From Calonectria ilicicola (taxonomy: Eukaryota > Ascomycota > Sordariomycetes > Hypocreales > Nectriaceae), in the NCBI GenBank assembly GCA_020809705.1, contig CP085830.1, forward strand, positions 5,766,001 to 5,830,000: 64,000 nucleotides of DNA, read 5' to 3'. The notes under the pieces are model-generated. The model made no database searches, was not told the DNA's origin, and saw nothing but the letters and a program-made list of their open reading frames with translations. Shown here one piece after another: positions 1-13,733 of the stretch (positions within the stretch are counted from its first letter, which is position 1; every line of letters starts with the position of its first letter). Both the position numbers and the translations under genes were made by a program.

Positions 1-2721
1 ATTTTCTTTGTTTTTATTGTTATTTTATTGATTAGGGCTTGTTCTAGTTCTCTATTAGTATTGTAGATTAATAGTTTTTCTTGTATTTTTGGTTTTTCTA
101 TATTATAGTTGGGTTAGTAGCTGATTGTATTGGTATAGTTATTCTTAGTTCCTTTAATATAAATAATTTAATAGTTAAATTTAGATAGGTATTTTATATA
201 TTATAATTGCCTTTTATTAAGTTTTTAAGTAATTATAAAGTAAGTAATATTTTTATAGTTGGTATATATTATAATTTTATAATTACTTTTTAAAAGGTAT
301 TATTAGAATTCTTTAAAAGTATTAATAATAATAAGGAATTCTTTATTATAGATAGGGTAATTTAGCTTAAGATTATATAGCTTATATAAGTAAAATATTA
401 TAGGATATAGATTTCCTTTTTATCTCATTATCCAATCTAAGCCTCTAAGGCAAAGTCTAATATATTAATTTCTAGCTCTATAAGCTTATTAAGATTAAAT
501 ATTATAAGAATAGATTCTTCTAAAATAGTATTTCTTATAATTTTAAATAATTACTATACTTTATTTCCCTATTAAAAGGTAATTTCTTTTTTAATTAGTT
601 CTATTATACCTAAGGCAATTTCATTAAATCCCTTAATAAATCTTTAATAATAGTTAATAAATCCAAGGAAGGCTTATACTTTCTTTATATTAGTAAGTTC
701 CTTCCAATCTTTTACTATAATAACTTTCTTTAGATCTATATGAATTTCATTAGAGCTAATAATATATCCTAGAAATTCTACTTTTTAAGTGTAGAACTTA
801 CTTTTTTTAATTTAATTAGGAGTTTGGTATCTTGGAAGGCTTTTAAGATCTTATAAATATATTCTTTATATTCTTCTTTATTTTTAAAGAAGATAAGGAT
901 ATTATCTAAGTAATAGATAATAAAGATATTTAAGTATTTTTATAATATATTAGTTATTATTTATTAGAATAATACTAGTATATTTATAAGTCTAAAAGAT
1001 ATAACTAGATATTCAAATAGTCCAAATTTAATTTGGAAAGCGGTTTTCCATTTATATCCTTCTTTAATATAAATAAGATTATATACTCCTTTAAGATCTA
1101 GTATAATAAAGATATTAATTTTATAAAGGCAATCCTTTATTTTATTAATTAGTAATAATAAAGTATAATCCTTAATAGTAATATTATTAAGCTATCAGTA
1201 GTCTATAATAAGATATAATTTCTTGTTTTTCTTAGGTATAAATATAATAAAGTAATCGGTTTTAAAGTTTAAAATATAGATATATCTTTTTTTAAGTATA
1301 TCTTAGATATATTTCTTTAAAATATTAAGCTTAATTTAATTAAGATTATAAATAAGGTAAAATTGAATATTAGATTTATCTTTAAAGATAATTTTATAAT
1401 CCTACTAATTAAACTTAAGTAGTCTAGTATCTAGTTCTTTTGTAAAGAGTTTTTTGTAGATTTAGTATTATAGGGGTATATTATATAATTTATCTATTTC
1501 TACTTTAGTCTTTATTTTTTAAAACTTTTATTAATTTATTAAAATTATACTTTAAGATAGGTGATTATTTATTATTTTTATTTTTTCTAATTATTCTTAT
1601 ATTTATATTTAATTTCTTTAAGTAATAAAGATTCTTTTTTACTTATATCTCCTACTTAATTAAAGCTAGGAGTTTAAGATCTTTTATTATAATTTATAAA
1701 AATATTATTAGTTATATTATACTTTTTAAGTATTTACACCTAGCTAATATATTAATAGATATTAAAATTATATTGGTATAACTATAGATACCTTAAAATT
1801 AGATTATATTATTTAATATTAATAATATTAAAGATTACTTTTTAGTTTTTTCTTTAATAAAGACTTTTAGGTAATTAATTTTTTTATTTATAATACTATT
1901 ATTATAGTTAAAAGAGGTTCCTTTTATATTAATAATTTTATATAGGTTGATTTTTATTATCTATAGTAGCTAGAGTTAATTAATTACTTGAGAATTAATA
2001 TAGTTTTATTTGGCTTTACTATCCACTATAGTATTATACTACTTCCCTTTAATCCTTATTTCTATTTCTAATTATTATTAAGATTACTCTTTAGTTATAA
2101 AGTATAGAGCTTTTTAGGAAGTTCTTTCAGTAACTCCAAGGGTTATTACCCTAGTTACTTCTACTATTCTTCTACAGGGGGCTCTATTCGTTTTTTAGTT
2201 TTATTCGATACTAAGCTATTATTTTATTTATTATATAAATATCATATTTAAAATCTTAATATTTATTTTAAAGTAACTTATTGTAATTAAAGAACTTAGG
2301 CTTATCTAGTTCTAATATAGTGAACTAATAGTAGAGATTTCTTTCTATTACTTTATATTAATTAAAATATCTCCTATAAATATAATAGATAATTATATCT
2401 TCTACTTTAATAGGAAAGTATACTATATATTACTTTTATTCTATATATTAAAAGCAATTATAATTATAATAGTTTATTTATAAGATATTTTTATATTCTT
2501 TATATATTATATTTAGTTTAAGATTATCTTTTTTATATTAGATAGGTTAGGGGTCACGATTTCCTAATTATCATTTGCTTTATACAAATAAAAAGACTTT
2601 ATCTCCATCTTACAAAGGTTCTCTAACTTATTAAGCTATTCTTTTAATACTAGTTATCTATTTTCTATTTCTATTTTTATTATAAGTGTAGGTATCCTAC
2701 TATACTAGTACTTTATTAATA

Positions 2722-4584
2722 TAACATACATGATAAGCGAGCGCCCCAGACAAGCGAGCGCCCCACTTCTTACTATACCCTATTTTCAAACTAGAATAAA
2801 AATACTATAAAGCATCCGATTAATTAATTCTAATTACTATCCTCTTCCTCGGAGATCTTAATAATTACTTAACATATCCTTGCATTATAACCAGTATTGC
2901 CGTAAGTGCCATAATGCTGCTCCCCCGATCGCGCTGACTTCCCTCGACCACTACTTTGTGATGTTTCTACCTGTATTTGTGTATTTATATCTATTTGATT
3001 AATTATTTCCCTTGCACTAGTTACTATCATTGTCCCTCTATCTTATAGTTGGGTTCTCTTTGCTCTGCGGCGTTTACTAAGTATCTTGTTTACTTGTTTA
3101 AGATCTTGTATTTTTGACTTTAATAATACTATCTTATATATAATTTTCTTTGTTCTTTTAGAAAGCGATTATAATGCCTCAATAATAGACTCTAGAGAGG
3201 CACTTCGAAGCCTTCTAATTCATTCTATAAGGTACTTAGACTGTGAGCTAGTCTTAGTAATAGTCCTTAGAGTCTTTGATATTTAGATTGTAGGTGGGTT
3301 AATTACTTAATTGAATGGTATTGGAGTCTATAGTTGTACATTAAGCTTTGATATGATATTTTCTGGATCTAGAGGATCAAGTCCAGCTCCTCTAAAACCT
3401 GCCTTAATATTCTTTTCTGTTATGGTAGCTTTATGTGCATTATAAAAGGCTGGGAAGAAGTCAGCCTTTGAAATATAGGTAATAGAGCATCTGATTAAAT
3501 GCTTTATTTCCTTCCCATATGCTGTTTTTAGTAGCCCAAAGCATGTAATATTAAGTGGTTGAAGTAGATGAGATGAATTAGGCAGTATATAAAGTGTAAT
3601 GATTTTGTTGTTCTTGTAATATTCCTTAAACTGGACTGAATGGTGACTTTTATAGCTGTTAAGGATTAGAAGATAATAGTAATTAATTGATTAATTGCTT
3701 ATATAGTAATTAAAGTGCTTTAACTACTTAAGACCTACTTTATTATTAGTCTAGCCATTTTAGGTGATTGTAATAGCCCAATTGTCCGGGAGGTTGCTTT
3801 TTTAATACTAATTGGTAAGATAATATTGGTCTATAGTAATAAGAAATAGTAGGATAGCCTAGCCTTTTATGTTAATAACTTGAATTGCTATTATCCATTC
3901 TTAGTTTCTAGGTTGGATTAATTTTGGATTTAAATACTTTTTTATACCTATTACAATCATTCTACTTACAATAATACCCATTATAAAGCCAATCTCATCA
4001 AAATTATATATATCATCTAATTAAATATTATACTTTCTAATTATATTTAATACAAGCTAAAACCAATTGCCAATAATCTTTAGATCTTTACATTTAGCCC
4101 TCTTATAATCATATTTACAAAAGAAATATATTTTAAGCTCTAAATAGCACTTAACAAAGTTTAAAGCCTAGCACTTATTAATAGATAATACATTTTAATC
4201 AGCAAGTAATTAATCAGCCATTTCTTCAATACTATAAAGCCAGGGAAAAATCCTCGCAAATCTAGGTCTAGAATAAAGTTGATAATAATCTCTTCTTCTA
4301 GATCAGATAGCTTTCGTGAATTAGAAATGGTATCACTTCGAGACTGAATTCCCTTTTGCCGACGACGCAGCCGCCGGCGACTCACTCCATAGACTGCTTC
4401 TGCTTTTCGTAGACTTAATTTTAGGTTCCTTTAAAGGGCCTAAAGGGAAAGGAGAGTTTTAGCTTCAGTGTTTAATTGGGACATTGTTAATTGTTGAGAA
4501 GTATTTGATCAAATGGTTTGTATTATATATGAGGGATTTTTGGGGCGCTCGCCTGTCTGGGGCGCTCGCTTATCATGTACGTTA
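2722..4584 (-). mobile_element. Fot1/pogo-like DNA transposon with 42-bp terminal inverted repeats and TA duplication
   Basis: The element proper is 2724-4582 (1859 bp), flanked by TA at 2722-2723 and 4583-4584. The two ends (2724-2765 and 4541-4582) are inverted repeats with only two mismatches, both G-to-A on the left end. Each repeat contains a 14-bp direct repeat (AAGCGAGCGCCCCA) twice, separated by GAC. The host sequence rejoins across it, and the uninterrupted equivalent survives in element B at about 57,021-57,040. The size, TA target and transposase remnants match the Fot1/pogo branch of Tc1/mariner. Confidence 0.92.
3290..4400 (-). pseudogene. Fot1/pogo-type transposase, degraded
   Basis: On the minus strand, 4385-4161 encodes an N-terminal HTH segment with the DLEEEIIINFILDLDLRGF motif, typical of the CENP-B/HTH region of fungal pogo-like transposases. 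Further along (about 3900-3300) a DDE-domain C-terminus can be followed: a segment resembling 'NSSHLLQPL', then 'SKADFFPAF', 'GFRGAGL' and 'DPENI'. Stops and frame changes interrupt it, so no functional transposase is encoded. The stretch around 3340-3500 is much less AT-rich than the flanks, suggesting lighter RIP than in the host gypsy copies. As a member of the family the intact enzyme would cut and paste at TA dinucleotides. Confidence 0.82.
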
Positions 4585-5866
4585 TATATCTAGGATAAAT
4601 ATAAAGATTCCTATCTTCTTAGCTCATTCCAACCATTCATAAGAAAGATAGGACTAGCCTTCTTATCAGGTTAATTATGCTTTTTAAATAGCCTTATTAA
4701 TTTCTTATTACAAGATAAGTTTTACCTTATATAACTTATGGTTTTCTATATATTGCTTAACTATAATAATTAATTTATATTTCTTAATAATAGCAAGAAT
4801 AACTTTTCTTATAGTATTCTTTTTCCTTCTAGTACTAGGGTCTATTAAGTTTTTATAATATTAAATTATTTCTGTCCTTCTAGTATAGATTTGAACTGAT
4901 TTTCTATTTTTAAAGAGCAACATTTAAAGGATTTATATTTTTTCTTTCTATAGTTAAAGTAAGTAATCTTACTTTTATTATAACCCTAAGTAATGCTAAG
5001 TTCTATTGGTCCTAAATAAATCCTATATATAATATTTTACTACTTATTCTAGATTTTTCCTTTATTTAAAATATATAAGATTTTATTATCTTAAGCATAT
5101 TCTTTATATTAATTAAATTATCTTTTATTAATTTTAATAACACTTTTAATATACTTTAAAAGTTTTTCTAGCCAATCTTCTTTATAGATTTCATTCTTAA
5201 CTTCACTCTTTAAGCCTTTATAATAAAGTTCTATTAATATATTATCATTTTAGGCTATTTATACTATAATTCTTTTAAACTCAGCCAAATACTAATTATA
5301 GGATTTTATTTATTTAAGTTTATATAATTAATTTATAGCTTATTATTTTATATTAATTATACCAAAATTATCTTTAATAATAATTTTAAAATATTCCCAA
5401 TCTCTAAATATCTCTTAGATCTCTTTATTTTAATCAACATCATTCTCATTTTCCAGATAATCTTTTATAATAGATTTAAACTATATTCCTATATCCTCTT
5501 AAAGGAGGGTTTTAGTATATAGTACCTAGGCTTCAAAGATTACAAATTATATTAGAAAAAAGCAAAAGTATCCCTTCATTTAGATAAGGAAAAGGACTAT
5601 ATTAGCAGCCTTTCCTAGAAAGGGCTCTAGGACTAGGGGTCTTAGAATTTCACTAATATCTTTATCCTTATTTCCTTCAATTATAGTAGTTCTAGCTTTT
5701 TCTACTTTAAGTTATACTTATATATCTATAAGTTTCTTTTTAACCTATTATAATTCTATAGTTAACTTAATATTATTAAAAGGAATAATAATAATAAGGT
5801 TCTTTCCAAATATTATTATTATTTAATTATTAATATAAATAATTAATTAAATAAAAGCTTTCAATA

Positions 5867-6266
5867 TATAATAATCTAATCAATTCCTAACTTAATAAAC
5901 TAATTAAAATAAAAGGTTTATTATTAATAGGATAATTAAATATATTATAATAAAATAAAGTAATAAAAGTATTATATTAAGTAATAGTTAATTGTAATTA
6001 AGATAATTAAGTTATATTAAAAGCTAATCAATTCTATTCCCTACAGTAAGATCTAATCTATCTATATACTACTATATCTAAGATTCCATTATTATAATAA
6101 TTAAATAAAGTTAATTTAATAATATTTACTATAATCTTTGGTAATATTAAACGGGGGCCGTTTGACTTTACTCTTATTAATTGGTTATGTGGGTCTAGGG
6201 TAGTCTTGCCATGATTGGTTAGGGTTCTGCCTATGGTCACCGCTTTTAGATGTCCGGGTCATAACA
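5867..6266 (-). repeat. 5' LTR of element A1 (type 1, 400 bp)
   Basis: This aligns along its length with the two LTRs of element B (46,440-46,838 and 58,310-58,708). In sense orientation it starts TGTTATGACCCGGAC and ends in a degraded form of ...CCGTTACA. The sense-strand start is at 6266 and adjoins the gag sequence of A2. Confidence 0.85.
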
Positions 6267-9200
6267 AATATAGTCCCTTTCCTTACCTAAATAAAAGGAT
6301 ATTTCTACTTCTTCCTAATTCAATTTATAACTTTTAAAGCTTAAGTATTATATACTAAAACCTTTTTTTAAGAAAATATAAAAGTATAATTTAAGCCTAT
6401 TATAAGGGACTATTTAGAAAATAAGAATAATACTAATTAAAATAAAGAAATTTAAGAAATCTTTAAAGACTAAGAAAATTTTAAGACTGCTATTAAAGAT
6501 AACTTTAGTATAATTAATATAAAATAATAAGCTATAAATTAGTTATATAAGCTTAAATAAATAAAATCCTATAGCTAGTATTTAGCCAAATTTAAAAGAA
6601 TTATAGCACAAATAGCCTAAGATAATAATATACTAATAGAACTCTACTATAAAGGCTTAAAAAGTAAAGTTAAGAATAAAATCTATAAGAAAGATTAGTA
6701 AAAAAACTCTTAAAGTATATTAAAAGTGCTATTAAAATTAATAAAAGATAATTCAACTAATATAAGAAATATACCTAAGATAATAAAACCCTATACATTC
6801 TAAATAAAAGAAAAACCTAGAGCAAGTAATAAAGCACTATATATAGGACTTATTCAGAACCAATAGAGCTTAGCGCCACCTAGAGATATAATAAAAACAA
6901 GATCATTTACTTTAATTATAAAAAGAAAGAATATAAATCCTTTAAATATTACTTTTTAAAAATAAGAAATTAATTTAAATTTATACCAAAAGAACAGAAA
7001 TAACTTAATATTATAAAAACTTAATAAATCTTAGTATTAAAAGGGAAAAAGAATATTATAGGAAAAGTTATTCTTATTATTATTAGGAAATATAAACTAA
7101 TTATTATAATTAAGTAATATATAAAAGATTATAAATTATATAAAATAAAACTTACTTTATAATAAGAAATTAACAAAGCTATCTAAAAAGTATAATTAAT
7201 CTAATAAGAAGGCTAGTTCTATCTTCTCTATAAATAGCTAGAATAAGCCAAAAAGATAGAAATCCTTACATCTATTTTAAATATATATACTAATAAAGCA
7301 CTAGTATAGTAGGATATCTACACTTATAATAAAAATGGAAATAGGAAATAGATAATTAATATTAAAAGAATAGCCTAATAAGTTAAAAAACCCTTATAAA
7401 ATAAAAATAAAATCTTCCTATTTATATAAAGTAAATAGCAATTAGGAAACTATAACCTCTAACCTATCTAATATAAGAAGAATAATCTTAAATTAAATAT
7501 AGTATATAAAGAATATAAGAATATTTTATAAATAAATTATTATAATTATAATTACCTTTAATATATAAAATAAAAATAATATATAATATACTTTCTTATT
7601 AAAGTAGAAAATATAATTATCTATTATACCTATAGGAGATACTTTAATTAGTATAAAGTTATAGGAAAAAATCCTTATTACTAATTTATTATATTAGAAC
7701 TAGATGAGCTTAAGTTCTTTAATTATAGTAAATTACTTTAAAATAAATACTAAGACCTTAAGTATAATATTTATATATTAAATAAAATAATAGCCTAGTA
7801 CTAAGTAAAATTAAAAAATAAATAAAGTCTTTTATAAAAAAGTAATAGGAGTAGCTAAAGTAATAATCTTTGAAGTTACTAAAAGAACTTTTTAAAAAGC
7901 TTTATACTTTATAATTAAAAAGTAATTTTAATAATAATTAAAAATAAAAGTAAGAATTAAAGGAAGTAATATAATACTATAGTAGATAGTAGAGTTAAAT
8001 AAAATTATATTAATCTTTAAGTAATTAATTAATTTTAGCTATTATAGATAATAAAAGCTAATTTATATAAAATTATTAATATAAAAGGAATCTCTTTTAA
8101 TTATAATAATAGTATTATAAATAATAAAATTAATTATTTAAAAATCTTTATTAAAAGAAAGAATTAAGAAATAATCTTTAATATTATTAATATTAAATAA
8201 TATAATCTAATTTTAGGGTATCTATAATTATATTAATATAATCTTAATATCTACTAATATACTGGCTAGGTGTAAATACTTAAGAAGTATAATATAATTA
8301 GTAATATTTCTATAAAATATAATAAGAGATCTTAAACTTTTAATTTTAATTAAGTAAAAGATATAAATAAAAAGAATCTTTATTATTTAAAGAAATAAAA
8401 TATAAATATAAAAATAATTAAAAAAAATAAAAATAATAAATAATTATTTACCTTAAAATATAATTTTAATAAATTAATAAAAGTTTTAAAAAATAAAAAT
8501 TAAAATAAAAATAAATAGATTATATAATATACTCTTATAGTACTAAATCTATAAAAAGCTCTTTATAGAAGAATTAGATATTAGATTACTTAAGTTTAGC
8601 TAGTAGGATTATAAAATTATCCTTAAAAATAAATCTAATATTTAATTTTACTTTATTTATAATCTTAATTAAATTAAATTTAATACTTTAAAGGAATATA
8701 TTTAAGATATACTTAAAAAAAGATATATTTATATTTCAAACTCTAAAGCTAATTACCCTATTATATTTGTATTTAAAAAAAATAAAAAATTATACCTTAT
8801 TATAGACTACTAATAGCTTAATAATATTACTATTAAAGATTATACTTTATTATTATTAATTAATAAAATAAAGAATTATCTTTATAAAGCTAATATCTTT
8901 ATTATATTAGATCTTAAAGAAGTATATAATCTTATTTATATTAAAGAAAAATATAAATAAAAAATTACTTTTTAAATAAAGTTTAAATTATTTAAATACC
9001 TAATTATACCTTTTAAACTTATAAATATATTAATATTATTTTAGCAAATAATAACCAATATATTATAAGAATATTTAAATATCTTTATTATCTATTACTT
9101 AGATAATATTCTTATTTTCTTTAAAAATAAAAAAGAATATAAAGAATATATTTATAAGATCTTAAAAGCTCTTTAAGATATTAAATTCTTAATTAAATTA

Positions 9201-12200
9201 GAAAAAAGTAAGTTCTATATTTAAGAAGTAGAATTTCTAGGATATATTATTAGCTTTAATAAAATTTATATAGATCTAAAGAAAGTTATTATAGTAAAAG
9301 ATTAGAAGAAATCTATTAATATAAAGGAAGTATAAGCCTTCTTTAGATTTACTAATTATTACTGAAGATTTATTAAAGGATTTAGTAAAATTATTTTAAG
9401 TATAATAGAACTAATTAAGAAAGGAATTATCTTTTAATAAAAAAATAAAGTATAATAATTATTTAAAATTATAAAAAATACTATTTTAAAAGAACTTATC
9501 CTTATAATATTTAACCTTAATAAGCCTATAAAGCTAGAAACTGATGTATTAGACTTTGCCTTAGAGGCCTAGATCGGATAATAAGATAAATAAGGAAATC
9601 TATATTCTATAGTATTCTATTTATATAAATTATATAGCTTTAAGTTAAATTATTCTATTTATAATAAAGAATTCCTTATTATTATTAATACTTTTAAAAA
9701 ATTCTAATAATATCTTTTAAAAAGTAATTATAAAATTATAATATATATTAATTATAAAAATATTACCTACTTTATAATTACTTAAAAACTTAGTAAAAAA
9801 TAACTATAATATATAGAATATCTATCCAAATTTAATTACTAAATTATCCATATTAAAGGAATTAAAAATAACTATATTAATACAATCAACCACCGACCTA
9901 ATTATAATACAAAAAAACCAAAAATATAAAAAAATTATTAATCTATAATACTAATAGAGGCCTAGAATAAGCCCTAATTAGTAAAATAATAATAAAAATA
10001 AAGAAAATAATTACTATTATAAAAATAGGAGGACTACTATATATAACTAAAATCACTATTATAGAAACTCTAATATAATAAGTAGAATAAGGCAATCTAC
10101 TATTAAGGAAAATTGAAGAATACAATCTAGTACTTTTAGAAAAAGAAAAAATAAATTACTTATAAATATTAAAGGAATACTAAATGAAGTTAATAAAGGA
10201 TATTTATAAATATCTTTTATATAGTTATAAAGGTATTAATAAAACCTTTAAATAAGTTAAATAGATATTTTCCTTTAATAAGATAAAGAAAAAGTTAAAT
10301 AGATATATAAAGAATGTAGCCTATATTAATACTTTAAAAAACCAAGATATAAACTATATAGATTATTATAATTATCCCCTATTATATAATAATTATAGAA
10401 CTTAATTATAATAGACTTTATTATTAACCTTCCTTTATTAATAGATCTTATTATAGAAGTATACTATAATAATATTTTTATTATTATTAATTATTTTATA
10501 AAAGTAATATATTATTTTCTTTATAATAAAGTAATAAAAAAAGAATAATTTACCTATCTTTTCTTTTAAAATATAATTATTATATATAGATTATTAATTA
10601 AAATTATTTTAAATAAAGAATAATTATTTATATTTAAGTTTTAGTAAAGCTTAATATTCTTAATAGGATTAAACTATAAGCTAAGTATAGCCTTTTACCT
10701 TCAAATAAATAAATAAATTAAATATTAAAATTAGAAAATCAAGTAATATCTATAATATTATATTAATTATAGGTAAATCGATTGGGTAGAGAAATTATTT
10801 ATTATATAGTTAGTATATAATATATTCTATAATTATAGTATTAAAATAATACTAATAAAAGCTAATTTTAATTTTATATTAGATATTTATTAAGCCCTTT
10901 TAGAAGATATAATTTAAGTAAAAGCTATAATTAAGTTAAATAATTTAAGAAAATTATATAAAGAAATAAAAATAGAACTTAAGTTTATCTATAATATAAT
11001 AAAAAGATATTATAATTTAAAAAGATTAAAAGGATTATTTTTCTTAGAGAAAGATATAGTCTACTTAATAATAAAAAATCTTATAATAAAAAAACAAAAT
11101 AAAAAAATTAACTTTATATAGATTAAGCTATACCCAATTAAAAGAAAAATATTAAAAAATAATTATAAGCTTAATCTCCTAGATAATATTAAAGTTTATT
11201 CTATCTTTTATATTTTACTATTAGAATCTAATAATAGTATCTAAGTTAATATAGGACCTAGCTACAAACCATAAATAGAAAATCTAGAAGATCAATAGGA
11301 AATTAAAAAAATCTTATAAAGAAGAAAAAAATAGGAAATTTGAAATTAAATAGAAAGATTATAAAGAAATAACTTAGAAGCTTATTAAATACTTTATATA
11401 TTATTTAAAGATATTAAAAGCATTTCTTTAAAAGAAGTAAAAGGAAAATCCATAGTATTCTAATTAATAATATCTAAAGCCCCTAAAATCTATATATTAA
11501 TTACTACTTTTAACTCTATCTAATTTATATTATTTAAATTATTTATAAATAATAAATTATAATAAACTATTTCCTTATTATAAGACTTTAATAAATATTT
11601 CTATTTTTATAAATATATTAATTAAGTAAGAACCTTATTTAACTTTATTTAAATAGCTAATATCTTTTTCTTAGCTTACTCTTCTACCTTATTTAAATAA
11701 TTAAACTTCTTACTTAATTTAATTACTATTATATTTATTAACTATAAAATATTATAAAAATAAAAAATCCCTTATAAGAATCTATTATTATCTCTAATAT
11801 ATTATAAGAATAATCCTAATGTATATACTTCCTATAATAAAAGAATTAAGCTACTATCTAGTAATAGAAACCTCTGGAAGTGTAAAAGGAATAAGGTATA
11901 ATATTATAATTAAATAAAGTAATATTTTTAATAAGATAAATATAGTGATAAGTAGATTTGCTAGATATATTATTAATATTATAAAAAGATAGTTATAAGT
12001 CTAAGTTAACCTACCCCAAATAAAACAGTACTAAGGTTATATATATAGTCTTAGGGATAAAAACTAATAAAGAAAGGATATTATATTATAATTTATATTA
12101 TAATAAGAGCAGTTAGATTTAGTAAAATAAGAATAGACTTATTTACCTAGAACTATAATTATTATATATATATAATTATTATTATAATTAGGATATAATT

Positions 12201-12472
12201 ACTATAATTACTACTATAATTATTAAAATAATTATTATAATACCTAATAATTATATATTAAGCTTAAAAGTATATAGATAGATTAAAATTAACTGTAAGG
12301 GATGGTTTTAATTAGCTTTTAATATAACTTGATTATCTTAATTATAATTGACTATTACTTAACATAATATCTCTATTACTTTATTTCATTATAACACATT
12401 TAACTATCTTGCTAATAATAAACCCTTTATTCTGATTAGTTTATTAAGTTGGGAATTAACCAGATTGTTATA
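6267..12472 (+). mobile_element. RIP-degraded Ty3/gypsy retrotransposon A2 (plus strand, 5' part displaced by A1)
   Basis: Reading rightward, gag sequence (about 6300-6960) includes a zinc knuckle at about 6897-6950 in which all three cysteines and the histidine now read as tyrosine. Protease-linker sequence follows, then reverse transcriptase (about 8600-9400, YLDD to YLDN near 9090), RNase H (about 9535-9800), integrase (about 10,150-10,950) and a degraded chromodomain-like tail near 11,270-11,400. A type-2 LTR at 12,084-12,472 ends it. The same order is seen in copy C at the right edge. No frame is open for more than about 60 codons. Confidence 0.85.
12084..12472 (+). repeat. 3' LTR of element A2 (type 2, 389 bp)
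   Basis: Matches the less degraded plus-strand LTR at 59,674-60,060 base for base apart from transitions. It starts with TATTATAATT where the better copy has TGTTATGACC, and ends GATTGTTATA where the ancestral form was probably GACCGTTACA. Confidence 0.82.
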
Positions 12473-13598
12473 ATAATATATAATTAATAAATAATTATAA
12501 ATAAAAATATATTATATATAAATATATAAGATTATTATATATTTAATATAATAAATAAATATTTATAAGTAAAAATATATTATATATAAGTATATAAAAT
12601 TATTATATATTTAATATAATAAATATAAGTAGAAATATATTATATATAAGTATATAAAATTATTATATAATTAAATTAATAAATTATAAAAAGAAATATT
12701 ATAATAAAAATATATAATTATAAATAAAAATATATTATATATAAATATATAAAATTATTATATATTAAAAATAAAAAGTTATAAAATAAAGTATAATAAT
12801 ATATTTAATAAAAATATAAAAAAATTTAATATAAAAAACTCTAATATAAAAAACTAAGGTTTTAATTAAATATTTTTTTTTATATTTTCTTTTATTATAT
12901 AATTATATTATAATTATAATTTTATATATAAATATATAATATTTTATATATAATATACTATTTTTATATATTAACCTTTATTTTATTATATAAGAAAGTA
13001 AAATTTATATAAAAATATAAAAATAATATAAGAATATAATCTTTATATAACCTTAAACCCACTTACACCTTAATACTTAAGTTTTACTTTACTTATCTTT
13101 ATTTTAATTTTCCTTTTTTATTTATTAATTTTTATTTCTTTTATATAAGTAAGCCTTATTTTCTTACCCTTTACTAATTCTCTTATATATAATTATATAA
13201 GATTCTATTTACCTTTTTATACTATTTTAATAACCTATTTATATTATATTTTTAATATATTTATCTCTATTAATTATATTTATTAAAATATTATTAACTT
13301 ACTTAAGTAAAAAATTTAAATAAATAAAGAAATTAAATATTAAATTTACTTTAAGTAAGATAATATAATAATTAATAATACTTTTCTAATAAGCTAAATT
13401 TAACTAAGAATCAAACTAATAATATAATAACTAAGGAGATTATAATAAAAAAGATTAAATCTAAGCCTTTAAAAAACTCTTATAAAAAGCTTAAAGTTAT
13501 AATAGTAACTTTTACTATCTTTAAAACCTCTCCTTTTAAAACCTTTTTTCTTAAAGGAGAAAATTAACCTATTTTATTTAATAATTAAGAATTATTAC
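12473..13598. repeat. AT-rich tract with a roughly 60-70 bp tandem repeat
   Basis: From about 12,480 to 12,775 a unit containing TATATTATATATAAGTATAT then AAAATTATTATATATTTAAT recurs four times (starting near 12,508, 12,577, 12,636 and 12,728) with variable spacers. The remainder to 13,598 is more than 80% A+T, with no readable gene or element that I can identify. Confidence 0.75.
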
Positions 13599-13733
13599 TG
13601 TTATGACCTAGCCTGCGGGCATAGGGCTTACAGGGCTCTTAGGTGCTGTTAGGTGCTGCGATAATTGCCGCAATAGCAGTTATTGACCAATCTTTTGCCC
13701 TATGGTACAGCGGTCAACAGCACAGCCGTTACA
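13599..13733 (+). mobile_element. 135-bp solo LTR (or TRIM-like element) with 5-bp target duplication attac
   Basis: A GC-balanced block in an otherwise AT-rich tract. It starts TGTTATGACC and ends GCCGTTACA, the same termini as the gypsy LTRs in this window, and is flanked by ATTAC at 13,594-13,598 and 13,734-13,738. The middle differs from the long LTRs. It has a short internal duplication (TAGGTGCTGT / TAGGTGCTGC). It carries no RIP signature, as expected for a repeat too short to be recognised. The strand is set by the TGTTATGACC end, which is the sense start in the other LTRs. Confidence 0.8.

Larger units (their letters stand above)
1..6266 (-). mobile_element. RIP-degraded Ty3/gypsy retrotransposon A1 (minus strand, left end outside window)
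   Basis: AT-rich sequence whose reverse complement still reads as gypsy pol and gag. RNase H and reverse transcriptase lie at about 360-1400; the YLDD box near 893-930 has become YLDN. The gag zinc knuckle is near 4925-4985. It aligns collinearly with element B further right, for example in the primer-like stretches at 640-780 versus 49,560-49,710. All long frames are broken and the substitutions are C-to-T / G-to-A, as RIP produces. It carries a 5' LTR at 5867-6266 and is interrupted by a Fot1-like transposon at 2724-4582. Its right boundary at 6266 falls inside the gag region of the opposite-strand copy A2, so A1 inserted into A2. Confidence 0.88.

Noticed and set aside
3086..10125. Short open frames in the AT-rich block (3086-3286 plus, 6058-6240 minus, 9943-10,125 minus)
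   Set aside because: They lie inside degraded transposon sequence, in frames or strands unrelated to gag/pol or transposase, and their composition is that of AT-rich noise or LTR sequence.
1..13598. AT-rich block as a centromere or mitochondrial insertion
   Set aside because: Readable gypsy gag/pol, LTRs and a Fot1 element explain it. A centromere would look similar, but nothing here specifically supports it.
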